From: an uncultured Verrucomicrobia subdivision 3 bacterium
GTDB taxonomy: Bacteria > Verrucomicrobiota > Verrucomicrobiia > Limisphaerales > UBA11358
Direction of reading: 5' to 3'
DNA: 64,000 bases
Assembly: GCA_903878805.1 (NCBI GenBank)
Contig: CAIRJF010000028.1
Span: 17,490 to 81,489, forward strand
Shown: one piece after another, positions 16,881 to 25,267 of the stretch
Numbering within the stretch: the first letter of the stretch is position 1
Layout of the letters: the number at the start of each line of letters is the position of its first letter
Made by a program: the position numbers and the translations under genes
The notes under the pieces: model-generated
The model's database searches: none
What the model was told of the DNA's origin: nothing
What the model saw: the letters and a program-made list of their open reading frames with translations, nothing else

Positions 16881-18098
16881 TCAGCGTAGGACGGAGAAAA
16901 TTTCTTTGATCTGCGGGAAGGTGTTCGCGAAGAAAATCAAACTCGCACCGCAGTAGCAAAATGTCAGCACCACAGCGATGGCACGAATCCATTGATTGTC
17001 GTTGTAGGCTTTGAATCGTTCGCGGCCCAATTTCTTTTTGAGGAAGATGGTGTAGTAATGATTCGCCACCACGCCGAGCGCGTGCACCGCGCCATAAGCG
17101 GCAAAGTTCCAGCCGCAGCCGTGCCAGATGCCGACGAGCAAAAACACAATCGTGATGGTTAGCGCGATGGCGTGGTCGGCCAGTTGGATGCCCATTTTGG
17201 TGACGAGGAATTTTGACAGCGGCGAGAACACGACATCGCGCATCCACACGGACAGCGTGATGTGCCAGCGGTTCCAGAAATCCTTCACGTTGCGCGCGGC
17301 GAAGGGATTGTCGAAATTTTCCGGAACGGGAATGCCGATGAGTGCCGCCGCGCCGATGGCCATGTCGCAGAAGCCGGAGAAGTTCAGGTAGAGATACAGA
17401 TAATAAAACAGCATCGCCACCGGCAAATCCATCCAGTGATGCGGATGGTCGTCGAGCAGCAGGCCGGAATAGGTGAGCTGGTTGCAGAGACCGGCGAGGA
17501 ACAGGTATTTGACCGCGCCCACGAGGATGCGCAGCGCGGCGCGACCGACGGGAACTACGTAGCGTTCCGTAAAGCCGCGCCGGAAATTGGCGTAGGTGTT
17601 GATCGGGCCGACGGGCATGGTGGGCAGGAAAAAGGCGAAGTTGACGTATTCGAGGAAGTTCGGTTTTGGCACCGCGCCGTTGCGGATTTCCAAAACCAGT
17701 CGGCTGCACCGGAAGGCGAGATACGAAATGCCGATCATCTGCGGCACGCCGCGCCACGACTTGCCGAGCGCGTGGCCGAGCGCCACATACCATTCGCCCG
17801 GCACATAGCGCACGATAATCAACGCCGCGATGGGTGCAAAAAAGGCGAGCCACGGCCAGCGGCCGCGTTTATTCGCGAACAAAAGCAGGACGAAATAAAG
17901 CGCAACGATGAGCGCCAGATAAATGACGAAGCGCAAGACGTAATGCTCCTTGCCACCATAAAAGAGGAACGCAAAAACGCTCGCAACATTCAGCCCGGCC
18001 AGCGTTGCTTCGCGGACATGTCCGCCGAGCTGCCGCATGGCGACGCGTCCGGCAAAAACATAAGCCAGCAGCCCGCCAATCAAATAAATCCTGTCCAT
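16881..18098 (-). CDS. MBOAT family O-acyltransferase (AlgI-like)
   Basis: This polytopic protein of 405 residues has the MBOAT signature with conserved His326 in LVGIWHGCGWNF and an upstream WNRWHITLSVWMRD (the AlgI-type motif with a second conserved His). Family members transfer acetyl groups to extracellular polysaccharide, as AlgI does for alginate. The start ATG 18098 lies 3 bases downstream of a 40-residue membrane protein gene, so the two are probably co-translated. The AlgJ/SGNH partner usually found next to AlgI is not present; the small protein occupies its place. The substrate glycan is presumably built by the cluster at 11-16 kb. Confidence 0.92.
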   Translation of the reverse strand: MDRIYLIGGLLAYVFAGRVAMRQLGGHVREATLAGLNVASVFAFLFYGGKEHYVLRFVIYLALIVALYFVLLLFANKRGRWPWLAFFAPIAALIIVRYVPGEWYVALGHALGKSWRGVPQMIGISYLAFRCSRLVLEIRNGAVPKPNFLEYVNFAFFLPTMPVGPINTYANFRRGFTERYVVPVGRAALRILVGAVKYLFLAGLCNQLTYSGLLLDDHPHHWMDLPVAMLFYYLYLYLNFSGFCDMAIGAAALIGIPVPENFDNPFAARNVKDFWNRWHITLSVWMRDVVFSPLSKFLVTKMGIQLADHAIALTITIVFLLVGIWHGCGWNFAAYGAVHALGVVANHYYTIFLKKKLGRERFKAYNDNQWIRAIAVVLTFCYCGASLIFFANTFPQIKEIFSVLR

Positions 18099-18101
18099 GC
18101 G

Positions 18102-18224
18102 TCAGAACCCCTGATACACCACGCGGGCATTGAGCAAGTTGGCGGGCGCATTCAGCACCAGCCACACGGCGGCGAGCGACAGCACGACGACCAGCGTGTA
18201 GATGAGCCTTTCAATGACTTTCAT
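18102..18224 (-). CDS. Small single-pass membrane protein (40 residues) upstream of MBOAT
   Basis: An ATG at 18224 opens 40 codons with a single hydrophobic helix (LIYTLVVVLSLAAVWLVLNA) after a short basic start (MKVIER), ending ARVVYQGF. It stops 3 bases before the MBOAT start and is in the same direction. Coding-like codon usage, a sensible membrane topology and the tight junction support a real gene. No family is recognised; it could be a subunit or anchor for the MBOAT enzyme. Confidence 0.6.
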   Translation of the reverse strand: MKVIERLIYTLVVVLSLAAVWLVLNAPANLLNARVVYQGF

Positions 18225-18369
18225 AAAAGCGAATCAGCCGCGCGCGAAGGCCGCCGCCATCCGGGTTGAAGCAAAAGCCGGTCGCATGATTGACGCCAAC
18301 CGATAGCAAGCCTGCCGCGCGTAGGCAAATTCAAAATCAAGCGGGTGCGAAATCTCTGTTCTCGGCATT

Positions 18370-18403
18370 TTTATCTGTGTCCATCGGTGTGCATCTGTGG
18401 TTT
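18370..18403. repeat. Third copy of the CACAGAT-type intergenic repeat
   Basis: TTTATCTGTGTCCATCGGTG and the bases following match the motif at 16843-16872. It lies just before the GTG start of the beta-CASP nuclease, so it may affect that gene's leader. Confidence 0.6.
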
Positions 18404-18412
18404 AATCCATCG

Positions 18413-19789
18413 GTGAACATTACAAATTTGAATCCCGACTCAGACATCGGCTCAAGTGCGTGGATGGTCGAGTTGGACGAACATCGCATTTTGCTCGACG
18501 CGGGGATGCACCCGAAACGCGAGGGTCTCGACGCGGTTCCGCGTTACGGCAAGTCCGGCACGCATGACGTGGATGCGATCGCGATTTCGCATTGCCATCA
18601 CGATCACGTCGGTTCGCTGCCGCTGGCGTGCCGGCAATTTCCCAAGGCGCACGTTTTGATGACGGAGTTGAGCTATCTGCTCATCGAACGCGTATTGCAC
18701 AATTCCGTCAACGTGATGACGCGTCAGCGCGACGAGCTGGGCATCCGCGAATACCCGCTCTACACGCACGACGAACTGGACGACATCGCGGCGCATTTCC
18801 AGGGCTTCAAATATAATCGCGAAGTGGAATGGTCGGCGTATCACAAGGCGCGCGCGGGGATGCCGTCGCCGACGCTGGAATTTTTTGACGCCGGCCACAC
18901 GCTCGGTTCGGCGGGAATTTTATTGCGCGGAAAAAAGGAAACTTTGTTTTACACGGGCGACGTGTGTTTCCACGACCAGACGATTTTGAAAAGCGCGCGG
19001 TTCGAGGACGTGAAGGCGGATGTTTTAATTATGGAAACGACGCGTGGCAATCGCGAGGTGCCAAAAGAATTCACGCGGGAAAAAGAAATCGAGCGGCTGG
19101 TGGCGGCGATTCACGCGGCGGAAAAAAAGAAGGGTGCGATCATGATTCCGTCGTTCGCGCTCGGGCGCACGCAGGAAATGCTGGCGCTGCTGGCGCTGCT
19201 GATGCGCGAGGGCAAATTGAAGAAGCAGCCCATTTATATTGGCGGGCTGGGGCGCGTGTTCACGGAGATTTACGACATTGAGGCCGCACGCACGCACCGG
19301 CAACACACGAATTTGCATTTGAACGACGCGCTGCAATTGATTGTTTTGGAAAAAGGTCAGGCGGACAGCATGAAGTTGAGCGGCGGGAAAATTTTCGTCA
19401 TCACGGCGGGCATGATGAGCGAGAACACGGCGGCGCACACGCTCGCAACGCGGATGGTCGGTGACGAGAAGCAGAGTATTTTCTTTGTCGGTTACGCGGA
19501 TCCAGATTCACCGGCAGGACATTTGAAGGCGGCGAAACTGGGCGAGACGTTTGTGTTCAGTCCGAGCGCGGGTCAGTTGACGAAGCGTTGCGACGTGCAG
19601 GATTTTGATCTGACGGCGCACGCGAATCGCGGCGACTTGCTGGAGTTCGTCGGCCAAGTTTCGCCGCGCGCGATTCTGCTCGGTCACGGCGATGACGCGG
19701 CGCGGAAATGGTTCGAGGAACAAATCAATTTGCGCTGGCCGAAGATCAAAGTTTATCAACCGCAACCGGCGAAGATGGTTTCGGTATAG
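18413..19789 (+). CDS. MBL-fold beta-CASP RNA-processing nuclease (CPSF-like)
   Basis: The metallo-beta-lactamase motif ISHCHHDHVGSLPL (HxHxDH) and later FDAGHTLGSAG, YTGDVCF and the beta-CASP motif region (MIPSFALGRTQEML) are intact. The C-terminal RMM-type part includes VITAGMMSENTAAH and the final conserved His (LLGHGDDAA). Such enzymes act as zinc-dependent endo- or exoribonucleases. Start choice: the GTG at 18413 (VNITNLNPDSD) is placed just before the fold; a longer in-frame extension of 41 codons runs through an intergenic repeat and has no family similarity. Length 458 is normal. It stands alone, followed by a bidirectional terminator. Confidence 0.9.
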   Translation: MNITNLNPDSDIGSSAWMVELDEHRILLDAGMHPKREGLDAVPRYGKSGTHDVDAIAISHCHHDHVGSLPLACRQFPKAHVLMTELSYLLIERVLHNSVNVMTRQRDELGIREYPLYTHDELDDIAAHFQGFKYNREVEWSAYHKARAGMPSPTLEFFDAGHTLGSAGILLRGKKETLFYTGDVCFHDQTILKSARFEDVKADVLIMETTRGNREVPKEFTREKEIERLVAAIHAAEKKKGAIMIPSFALGRTQEMLALLALLMREGKLKKQPIYIGGLGRVFTEIYDIEAARTHRQHTNLHLNDALQLIVLEKGQADSMKLSGGKIFVITAGMMSENTAAHTLATRMVGDEKQSIFFVGYADPDSPAGHLKAAKLGETFVFSPSAGQLTKRCDVQDFDLTAHANRGDLLEFVGQVSPRAILLGHGDDAARKWFEEQINLRWPKIKVYQPQPAKMVSV

Positions 19790-19812
19790 TTATAAATTTA
19801 TTTTTGCAAAGC

Positions 19813-19851
19813 AAAACCGCCGGACGAAAATTTTTTCGTCCGGCGGTTTTT
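19813..19851. terminator. Bidirectional rho-independent terminator
   Basis: AAAACCGCCGGACGAAAA is followed by its reverse complement CGTCCGGCGGTTTT, giving a long GC-rich stem flanked by A and T runs on both sides. It lies between the convergent nuclease and GspF-like genes, and can serve both. Confidence 0.9.
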
Positions 19852-19866
19852 TGTTTTTTAGATTTT

Positions 19867-20943
19867 TCAGTGGCCGCTGACGATGTTCGCCAGGTTGAAA
19901 ATGGGCAGGAACATACAGATGACCATGCCGCCGATGACGACGCCGAGGAAGACGATGAGGAGCGGCTCGATGAGCGACATGAGCCCGGAGAGGATGCCTT
20001 CGATTTCTTCGTCAAGGAAGTCGGCGACACGTTCAAGCATATTGTCAATGTTGCCAGTCTGTTCCCCGGCGCTCAGCATGCGGATGATCATGCTGGGGAA
20101 AACGGGATGCTTGGCCAGCGCGGCGGAAATGCCTTCGCCGCGTTCGATGTCGGTGGCGGAACTCTTGATGGCTTTTTCCATGACGGTGTTGCCGACGGTC
20201 TGGGAGACGATTTGCAGGACTTCAAGGATCGGCACGCCGCTGCGGACGAGTGAGGCCAGCGTGCGGGTGAAGCGGGCGAGGCAAATTTTATGCGCGATGG
20301 GGCCGAAGACAGGCAGCTTGATGCGGAGCTTGTCCCAGAAGTCGCGGCCTTGCGGGGTTTTGAGAAAATAAAACCAGCCCCATACGGCGGCCCCAACCAG
20401 CACCAGCAGATAAATCAGGTAATGTTGGACAATCTCACTTATGTCAATGAGGATTTGCGTGGGCGCGGGCAGCTTGGCGCCGAAGCCGGAATAAACCTCC
20501 TTGAACGTGGGAATGACCCGCACGAGCAGAAAGATGGTGATGCCAATGGCCACGATGGTGACAACTGTGGGATACATCAGCGCGGTTTTTACTTTTTTGC
20601 GGAGGCGCTCGGTGTTTTCCAAGTAAGTGGCGAGGCGGCCCAAAATTTCCGCCAACAAACCGCCTTTTTCACCGGCGGAAACCATGGAGACATAAAGTTT
20701 GTTGAAGGCCTTTGGGTGGCGGATCAGCGCTTCGGAAAAACTTTCGCCACTCTCCACGCGCGTGCAGACATCGCGGATGGTGTCGCGCATGACTTTGTTC
20801 GGCGTTTGGTCGGCGAGCGCCTGCAGTGCTTGAACGATGGCGATACCGGCGTCAATCATCGTGGCAAGCTGGCGCGTGAAGACGACTAGGTCAGCCAGCG
20901 AAACTTTGCCGACGCGGCAGATAGTCAGCACAATTTGTTCCAA
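19867..20943 (-). CDS. Type II secretion/type IV pilus inner-membrane protein, GspF/PilC family (N-terminally short)
   Basis: Two GspF domains are present, each with the pattern FTRQLATMIDAGI (first, residues 24-36) and FTRTLASLVRSGV (second), joined by transmembrane helices. The C-terminus ends with a helix LLIVFLGVVIGGMVICMFLPIF. The protein recruits the assembly ATPase in pseudopilus systems. The family usually has ~60 residues before the first F domain; here only ~17 are possible. The only start is a TTG at 20943, as an in-frame stop lies about 16 codons upstream. It is an orphan here, with no GspE/GspG neighbours, so partner genes must be elsewhere. Probably functional but shortened. Confidence 0.8.
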   Translation of the reverse strand: MEQIVLTICRVGKVSLADLVVFTRQLATMIDAGIAIVQALQALADQTPNKVMRDTIRDVCTRVESGESFSEALIRHPKAFNKLYVSMVSAGEKGGLLAEILGRLATYLENTERLRKKVKTALMYPTVVTIVAIGITIFLLVRVIPTFKEVYSGFGAKLPAPTQILIDISEIVQHYLIYLLVLVGAAVWGWFYFLKTPQGRDFWDKLRIKLPVFGPIAHKICLARFTRTLASLVRSGVPILEVLQIVSQTVGNTVMEKAIKSSATDIERGEGISAALAKHPVFPSMIIRMLSAGEQTGNIDNMLERVADFLDEEIEGILSGLMSLIEPLLIVFLGVVIGGMVICMFLPIFNLANIVSGH

Positions 20944-21120
20944 TAAAAAATTCAGCGCAGTTTCAGCGCATTGTAAAACGATGCAAATTCAGTTCTTCAC
21001 CGCGGGAAACGCGGATTTTTGCTTAATTAAAATGACGATTAACTTAGTTAAAAAATGCCTTATTTACTTAAAGTGCTGCAAATCAAATTTTTGCGTGAAG
21101 CAATTTAACAAAAAAAATTG

Positions 21121-21149
21121 TTGTCAAAGGCCGTGATTTTCCCTAATTT
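21121..21149 (+). promoter_or_regulatory. Putative sigma-70-type promoter of the porin
   Basis: TTGTCA (21121-21126) and TAATTT (21144-21149) are separated by exactly 17 bases. The position suits a leader of about 85 bases before the porin ATG. Inferred from consensus only. Confidence 0.45.
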
Positions 21150-21160
21150 TGAAATCAAAC

Positions 21161-21197
21161 GCACCTTCAAGGTGCTGGGGCAAACTGTTTTTGCCCC
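21161..21197 (+). promoter_or_regulatory. Two adjacent hairpins in the porin leader
   Basis: GCACCTTCAAGGTGC (21161-21175) is a perfect palindrome. GGGGCAAA/TTTGCCCC (21177-21184 and 21190-21197) is a perfect 8-bp stem with a 5-base loop. Both lie in the presumptive 5' untranslated region and may stabilise the abundant mRNA or bind a regulator. Confidence 0.5.
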
Positions 21198-21241
21198 GCG
21201 CAAACAGTAAACAAACAAACCAAACAACATCGGAGGAACAG

Positions 21242-22525
21242 ATGAAGTTTAATAAATGGACATTGGGTCTCGCCGCCGTCGGAGCCGTCAGCATGGCTTC
21301 CGCCGTTCGCGCAGACGACGCACCGAAACCGAGCGCCCTCAACACGGCTCTCTCAAACACCACCATCAGCGGCTATGTCAGTGCATCGGCCAACTGGACG
21401 GCCAGCCCTGACAATGTTAGCTCTCCCGGCACCGCAATCCCGTTGCAGGCCGGCAAACAAAACGGCTTCAACCTTGATGTCGTGAAGCTCACGATTGCGA
21501 AGCCGGAAGACACCACTCCGTGGGCCTCTGGATATCATGTGGACCTGCTCTTCGGTCCGGATGCTGCTGGCTACAATAATTCCGTCTCCAGCAACACTGG
21601 CTACCGGAATTCCCAAGGCGAAGTAGCCATCCAGCAGGCTTTCATCACCTTGCGCACGCCCGTGGGCAATGGCATTGACTGGAAAGTTGGCGTGTTTAAC
21701 ACCGTCATCGGCTATGAATCTTTCGATGCCGGCAGCAATCCGAACTACACCCGTTCATGGGGCTGGGCGGTTGAGCCGACCGAGCACACTGGTGTCTTGG
21801 CCTCCTACACGGTCAGTGACGAATTATCCTTCAATGCCGGCGTAGCGAATACGCTTTCTTCTGGCATCAACACTCGCAATGGCTACAAAGACCAAGGCGA
21901 AGTGAACAATGGCGCGTGGAATAAGACCGTCATGGGTTCTGGCACCTTCTCGGCTCCGAGCAGTTGGGGTTGGGCCTCTGGCTCTGCGTTCTACGTCGGC
22001 ATGGTCTATGGTTGGGCCGCTGGCACCCAAAGCGGTAATCAGCAGAACGTTCAGCAGAGCTATCCTGCTGGTGGCGACCAGGGCGGCAATCAGCAGAACT
22101 ATTATGCTGGTGCAACGCTTAACAGCCCTTGGAAAAACGTCACCTTCGGTGCCGCCTTCGATTACGTTCAAAACTTGGGTGGAACCGCGACCTTTGGCCT
22201 GCATGCGGATGATTACATCTTTGGCCTGTATAACACCATCAAAGCTACGGACAAGTTGAGCTTCAACACCCGTGGTGAATACTGGGAAGTTAATGCCAAA
22301 GGCGGTCCGAATGGCAGCTCACTCGGTAGTGACACGGGCATTTCGCTCACCGAAACGGTTGAATACGACCTCTGGGCGAATGTCGTCAGCCGCTTGGAGT
22401 TCCGTTATGACAAGGTCATTGAAAGCGATTACGCCAACGTCATCGGCTATGTTTTGCCGACCGGCGCGTTTGTTGATAACGCGAGTTCCTACGGCGTTTA
22501 CGCCAACATCATCTACAAGTTCTAA
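21242..22525 (+). CDS. Outer-membrane beta-barrel porin (OmpL-like, beta-barrel porin-2 type)
   Basis: A signal peptide (MKFNKWTLGLAAVGAVSMASAVRADDA) is followed by a mature chain of about 400 residues. This has alternating amphipathic strands, many G/N/W/Y residues, and a C-terminal strand ending YGVYANIIYKF with terminal Phe, the beta-barrel assembly signal. Length and style match the putative beta-barrel porin-2/OmpL-like family. The ATG at 21242 has GGAGG 5 bases upstream. The codon usage is strongly biased compared with its neighbours, suggesting high expression. It probably forms a diffusion channel for small solutes. A strong terminator follows. Confidence 0.85.
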   Translation: MKFNKWTLGLAAVGAVSMASAVRADDAPKPSALNTALSNTTISGYVSASANWTASPDNVSSPGTAIPLQAGKQNGFNLDVVKLTIAKPEDTTPWASGYHVDLLFGPDAAGYNNSVSSNTGYRNSQGEVAIQQAFITLRTPVGNGIDWKVGVFNTVIGYESFDAGSNPNYTRSWGWAVEPTEHTGVLASYTVSDELSFNAGVANTLSSGINTRNGYKDQGEVNNGAWNKTVMGSGTFSAPSSWGWASGSAFYVGMVYGWAAGTQSGNQQNVQQSYPAGGDQGGNQQNYYAGATLNSPWKNVTFGAAFDYVQNLGGTATFGLHADDYIFGLYNTIKATDKLSFNTRGEYWEVNAKGGPNGSSLGSDTGISLTETVEYDLWANVVSRLEFRYDKVIESDYANVIGYVLPTGAFVDNASSYGVYANIIYKF

Positions 22526-22543
22526 TTTAATTTAGAATCCTTG

Positions 22544-22575
22544 GCCCCTTTCGGTTCGCCGAAAGGGGCTTTTTG
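22544..22575 (+). terminator. Rho-independent terminator of the porin gene
   Basis: An 11-bp perfect stem GCCCCTTTCGG / CCGAAAGGGGC with a TTCG tetraloop is followed by TTTTTG. It is about 20 bases after the porin stop. Confidence 0.95.
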
Positions 22576-22611
22576 TTTCCCCTTCCGGAAACTTCCGGCA
22601 TAATTTCTTCC

Positions 22612-23499
22612 GTGAAATTCATTCGCGACATCTACGCCGACGGACACGCGACCGGCCGCCCCGTCATCTCCCTAGAATTTTTCCCGCCAAAAACTGACGA
22701 AGGTGACCGCGCGCTTTTTGAGAAGCACATTCCGGCGCTGCTGGCCACCCGCCCCGATTTTTGCTCCGTAACCTATGGTGCGGGCGGCAGCACGCGTGAC
22801 AAGACGCTGATGATTGTGGATCGCATTCAGCGCGAGCACGGTCTCACTGCGCTCGCACATCTTACCTGCGTCAATCACACCCGCGAGGAAGTCCGCGGGC
22901 TGCTGGAAAAAATCCGTGCGCTTGACTGCAAAAATATTCTCGCCCTGCGCGGCGATCCGCCCGGCGGCGGCGAATTTCAATCCACGCCCGGCGGCTTTGA
23001 ATTTTCCGCGCAGCTTGTAAAGTTCATCCGCGAACAGGGTGATTTTTCCATCGGCGTCGCCGGTTTCCCCGAAGGCCACATCGCCAATCAGAACGGCAAG
23101 CACGCCGACTGGCGGCACTTGAAGGAAAAGGTGGACGCGGGCGCGGATTTTGTCGTCACGCAATTGTTTTTTGACAACGCGGACTATTTTGAATTTCGCG
23201 ATTACCTGACGCAGAAGCTCGGCGTGAACGTGCCGATTGTGCCGGGCATCATCGCCATCGTGAGCGCCACACAAATTGTAAAGTTCACGCAAATGTGCGG
23301 CGCGAAAATTCCGGCTGCGCTGCGTGCGAAACTGGATGCGATCGGAACCGATGATGAAGCGGCGTTGAAATTTGGCATCGAATACGCCACGCGCCAGTGC
23401 GAGGAACTGCTGCGCGCCGGCGCGCCCGGCCTGCATTTTTACACGCTCAACAAGGCGCAATCCACGGTGCAGGTCGTGAAAAACCTTGGGCTGGCTTGA
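22612..23499 (+). CDS. metF: Methylenetetrahydrofolate reductase
   Basis: This FAD-dependent enzyme reduces 5,10-methylene-THF to 5-methyl-THF for methionine synthesis. Visible landmarks are VISLEFFPPKTDEGD (the N-terminal catalytic-glutamate motif), FCSVTYGAGGSTRDKT, NILALRGDPPGG and FVVTQLFFDNADYF. The TIM barrel covers all 295 residues, the usual bacterial length. The GTG at 22612 (VKFIRDIYADG) is chosen because the alternative upstream codon falls within the porin terminator. No SAM riboswitch is visible. The gene stands alone between the porin terminator and the convergent mla operon. Confidence 0.95.
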   Translation: MKFIRDIYADGHATGRPVISLEFFPPKTDEGDRALFEKHIPALLATRPDFCSVTYGAGGSTRDKTLMIVDRIQREHGLTALAHLTCVNHTREEVRGLLEKIRALDCKNILALRGDPPGGGEFQSTPGGFEFSAQLVKFIREQGDFSIGVAGFPEGHIANQNGKHADWRHLKEKVDAGADFVVTQLFFDNADYFEFRDYLTQKLGVNVPIVPGIIAIVSATQIVKFTQMCGAKIPAALRAKLDAIGTDDEAALKFGIEYATRQCEELLRAGAPGLHFYTLNKAQSTVQVVKNLGLA

Positions 23500-23539
23500 A
23501 GAAAATCGGCTTTAGCCTGTTGTGAATAACCTGATTATC

Positions 23540-24493
23540 TCACAAACCAAACTGGTTCGCCATGATGCCGATGACGCTCAAGGGTCCGGTGTCTTCCAGT
23601 CCATCCGCCGCCTTGTCGAGCTTTTGCAACGAGAGCTTGGCGTTCTTCAGGAAATCCTGATCATTCACCAGCTTGCCGACCGAGCCTTGCCCTGAATTCA
23701 GTTTGATTAGGATGGATTCCAAATTGGTCATCGAGGCGGTCGTCGAGCGGTAAAGCGTCTCGTCCGTGAGTAATTTACCAATGGTGCCTTGTCCGGAGCT
23801 GATGTTGTTGACCGCCGTATGCACCGAGATGGCCGTGTCTTGCAGATTGCTCACCGTGGACAGCGCCGTGTTGTAGAGCGCATCCTCATAAATCAATTTT
23901 CCAACCGTGCCTTGCCCGGCGGCAATCTGGCTGGTGACATTTTTTACGTTCGCAATCGTCGCGGTAATCGGTCCGCTGTTTTGCTTGATGAAATCGGTGA
24001 GTGGTCCGAGCAAGTTATCAATCTTGTCGCCCGTGAAACTTTTCGTCAGATTTTGAATGCCGGCGGCGGCGGCATCCAGCTTGGCCATGATGGCGCTCAA
24101 GTCCGGCTGTTCGCCGGATTCCAGCACCGCGCCGTCCTCGGCCTTGGGCGAACCCGGCGCGCCGAAGGAGATGTTGACGAAATTTTGCCCCATCAGGCCG
24201 GTGAACTTGATGATGGCCTTGCTGTCGGTCTTCACGTTGGCGTCGAGCTTGAGCTTCATTGTGACGGCGACTTTTTCATCCATGATCTCAATTTTTTCCA
24301 CGCGGCCGATTTCCACGCCGGCCATTTTAACACGGTCGCCCACTTTCAAATCCTGCACCGTGTCGAACTGCGCGCTGACGTGTTTGCCGCGGCTGAATAT
24401 GTCGGCGCTGCCAAGCGTTTCGATGATGAGCCACGCGGCGAACACGGCGAGGATGACAAACAGGCCGAGCTTGGTTTCGAGTGAATTTTTCAT
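23540..24493 (-). CDS. mlaD: MlaD/MCE family lipid-binding protein
   Basis: An N-terminal transmembrane helix (LGLFVILAVFAAWLIIETLG) is followed by an MCE domain (residues ~35-120, VQDLKVGDRVKMAGVEIGRVEKI). A long C-terminal helical part contains repeated GQGTVGKL motifs: GQGTVGKLIYED, GQGTIGKLLTDE and GQGSVGKLVNDQ. At 317 residues it is longer than E. coli MlaD (~180), because of this repeat-bearing tail. It anchors in the inner membrane and binds phospholipid in the periplasm, forming the hexameric partner of MlaFE. Last gene of the operon. Confidence 0.93.
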   Translation of the reverse strand: MKNSLETKLGLFVILAVFAAWLIIETLGSADIFSRGKHVSAQFDTVQDLKVGDRVKMAGVEIGRVEKIEIMDEKVAVTMKLKLDANVKTDSKAIIKFTGLMGQNFVNISFGAPGSPKAEDGAVLESGEQPDLSAIMAKLDAAAAGIQNLTKSFTGDKIDNLLGPLTDFIKQNSGPITATIANVKNVTSQIAAGQGTVGKLIYEDALYNTALSTVSNLQDTAISVHTAVNNISSGQGTIGKLLTDETLYRSTTASMTNLESILIKLNSGQGSVGKLVNDQDFLKNAKLSLQKLDKAADGLEDTGPLSVIGIMANQFGL

Positions 24494-24505
24494 AGGCGTA
24501 ATCGT

Positions 24506-25267
24506 TTATTTTTCACGTTTGAAGTCTGCGTGCAAAAATTCCTTCACACGCGGGTCGTTGAAATTTTTCACCTCGTCCGGCGTGCCGACGGTGACAATCT
24601 GCCCGTCAATGATGACCGCAATGCGGTCGGCCACGCCAAATGCCAGATCGCGGTCGTGCGAGACGACGAGCGACGTGACGTGGATGCGGCGGTTCAGGTC
24701 GAGAATCTCGTTGCCGATGACAACGGCCGAGAGCGGATCCAGCTCGCTCGTCGGCTCGTCGTAAAGGATGAGTTGCGGCTCGATTACGAGGGCACGGGCG
24801 ATGGCCGCGCGTTTTTTCATGCCGCCGGAAAGTTCGCTCGGCATTTTGTCCACGGCGTCCTTGAGGCCGACGTCCGCAAGTTTTTCTTCGACGATTTTTT
24901 TTATTTCGTCGGGGGACTTGAGGTGATGTTCGGTCAGATACAAACCGACATTCTCACCAAGGGTCAGCGAGTTGAGCAGCGCGCCGGACTGGAACACCAG
25001 CGCCATGCGGTATTTCGCGGCAATCTCCGGTGTGGTGAGGGGTTCGCCGTTGATGAGAATTTCGCCGGCGTCAGGTTCTTCCAAACCGATCAGGTGTTTG
25101 AGCAGAACGCTCTTGCCGCTGCCGCTCGGCCCCATGATGACAAAAATTTCGCCGGGCTTGACCTCGATGTCCAGACCCTTGAGCACTTCCTGCTCGCCAA
25201 AACTTTTGCGCAGGCCGCGCACGACGAGGCCGACGCCGGAATGGTTGTTGTTTTGGTCTTCGCTCAT
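24506..25267 (-). CDS. mlaF: Phospholipid ABC transporter ATP-binding protein MlaF
   Basis: This ATPase of 253 residues has Walker A GPSGSGKSVLLKHLIG, signature LSGGMKKRAAIARAL, Walker B LILYDEPTSELDP and H-loop VVSHD. The unusual Walker A (GKSVLL) and signature (GGMKKR) are typical of MlaF/Mkl. The C-terminal ~20 residues (NFNDPRVKEFLHADFKREK) resemble the MlaF extension that interacts with the permease. Start overlaps the MlaE stop by 4 bases. Confidence 0.93.
   Translation of the reverse strand: MSEDQNNNHSGVGLVVRGLRKSFGEQEVLKGLDIEVKPGEIFVIMGPSGSGKSVLLKHLIGLEEPDAGEILINGEPLTTPEIAAKYRMALVFQSGALLNSLTLGENVGLYLTEHHLKSPDEIKKIVEEKLADVGLKDAVDKMPSELSGGMKKRAAIARALVIEPQLILYDEPTSELDPLSAVVIGNEILDLNRRIHVTSLVVSHDRDLAFGVADRIAVIIDGQIVTVGTPDEVKNFNDPRVKEFLHADFKREK

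Larger units (their letters stand above)
20944..21241. other. AT-rich leader/promoter region of the porin gene
   Basis: This ~300-base stretch holds no gene. It is markedly AT-rich up to 21120, then contains a promoter-like pair and two hairpins in the presumptive 5' leader (annotated separately), ending in a strong ribosome-binding site GGAGG at 21232. Confidence 0.7.

Noticed and set aside
16801..17853. Long minus-strand frame overlapping the MBOAT gene
   Set aside because: It overlaps in a different phase and is arginine/histidine-rich without hydrophobic order, a typical shadow frame of a GC-rich gene.
22530..22611. SAM riboswitch before metF
   Set aside because: The short gap is occupied by the porin terminator and has no riboswitch-like conserved core.
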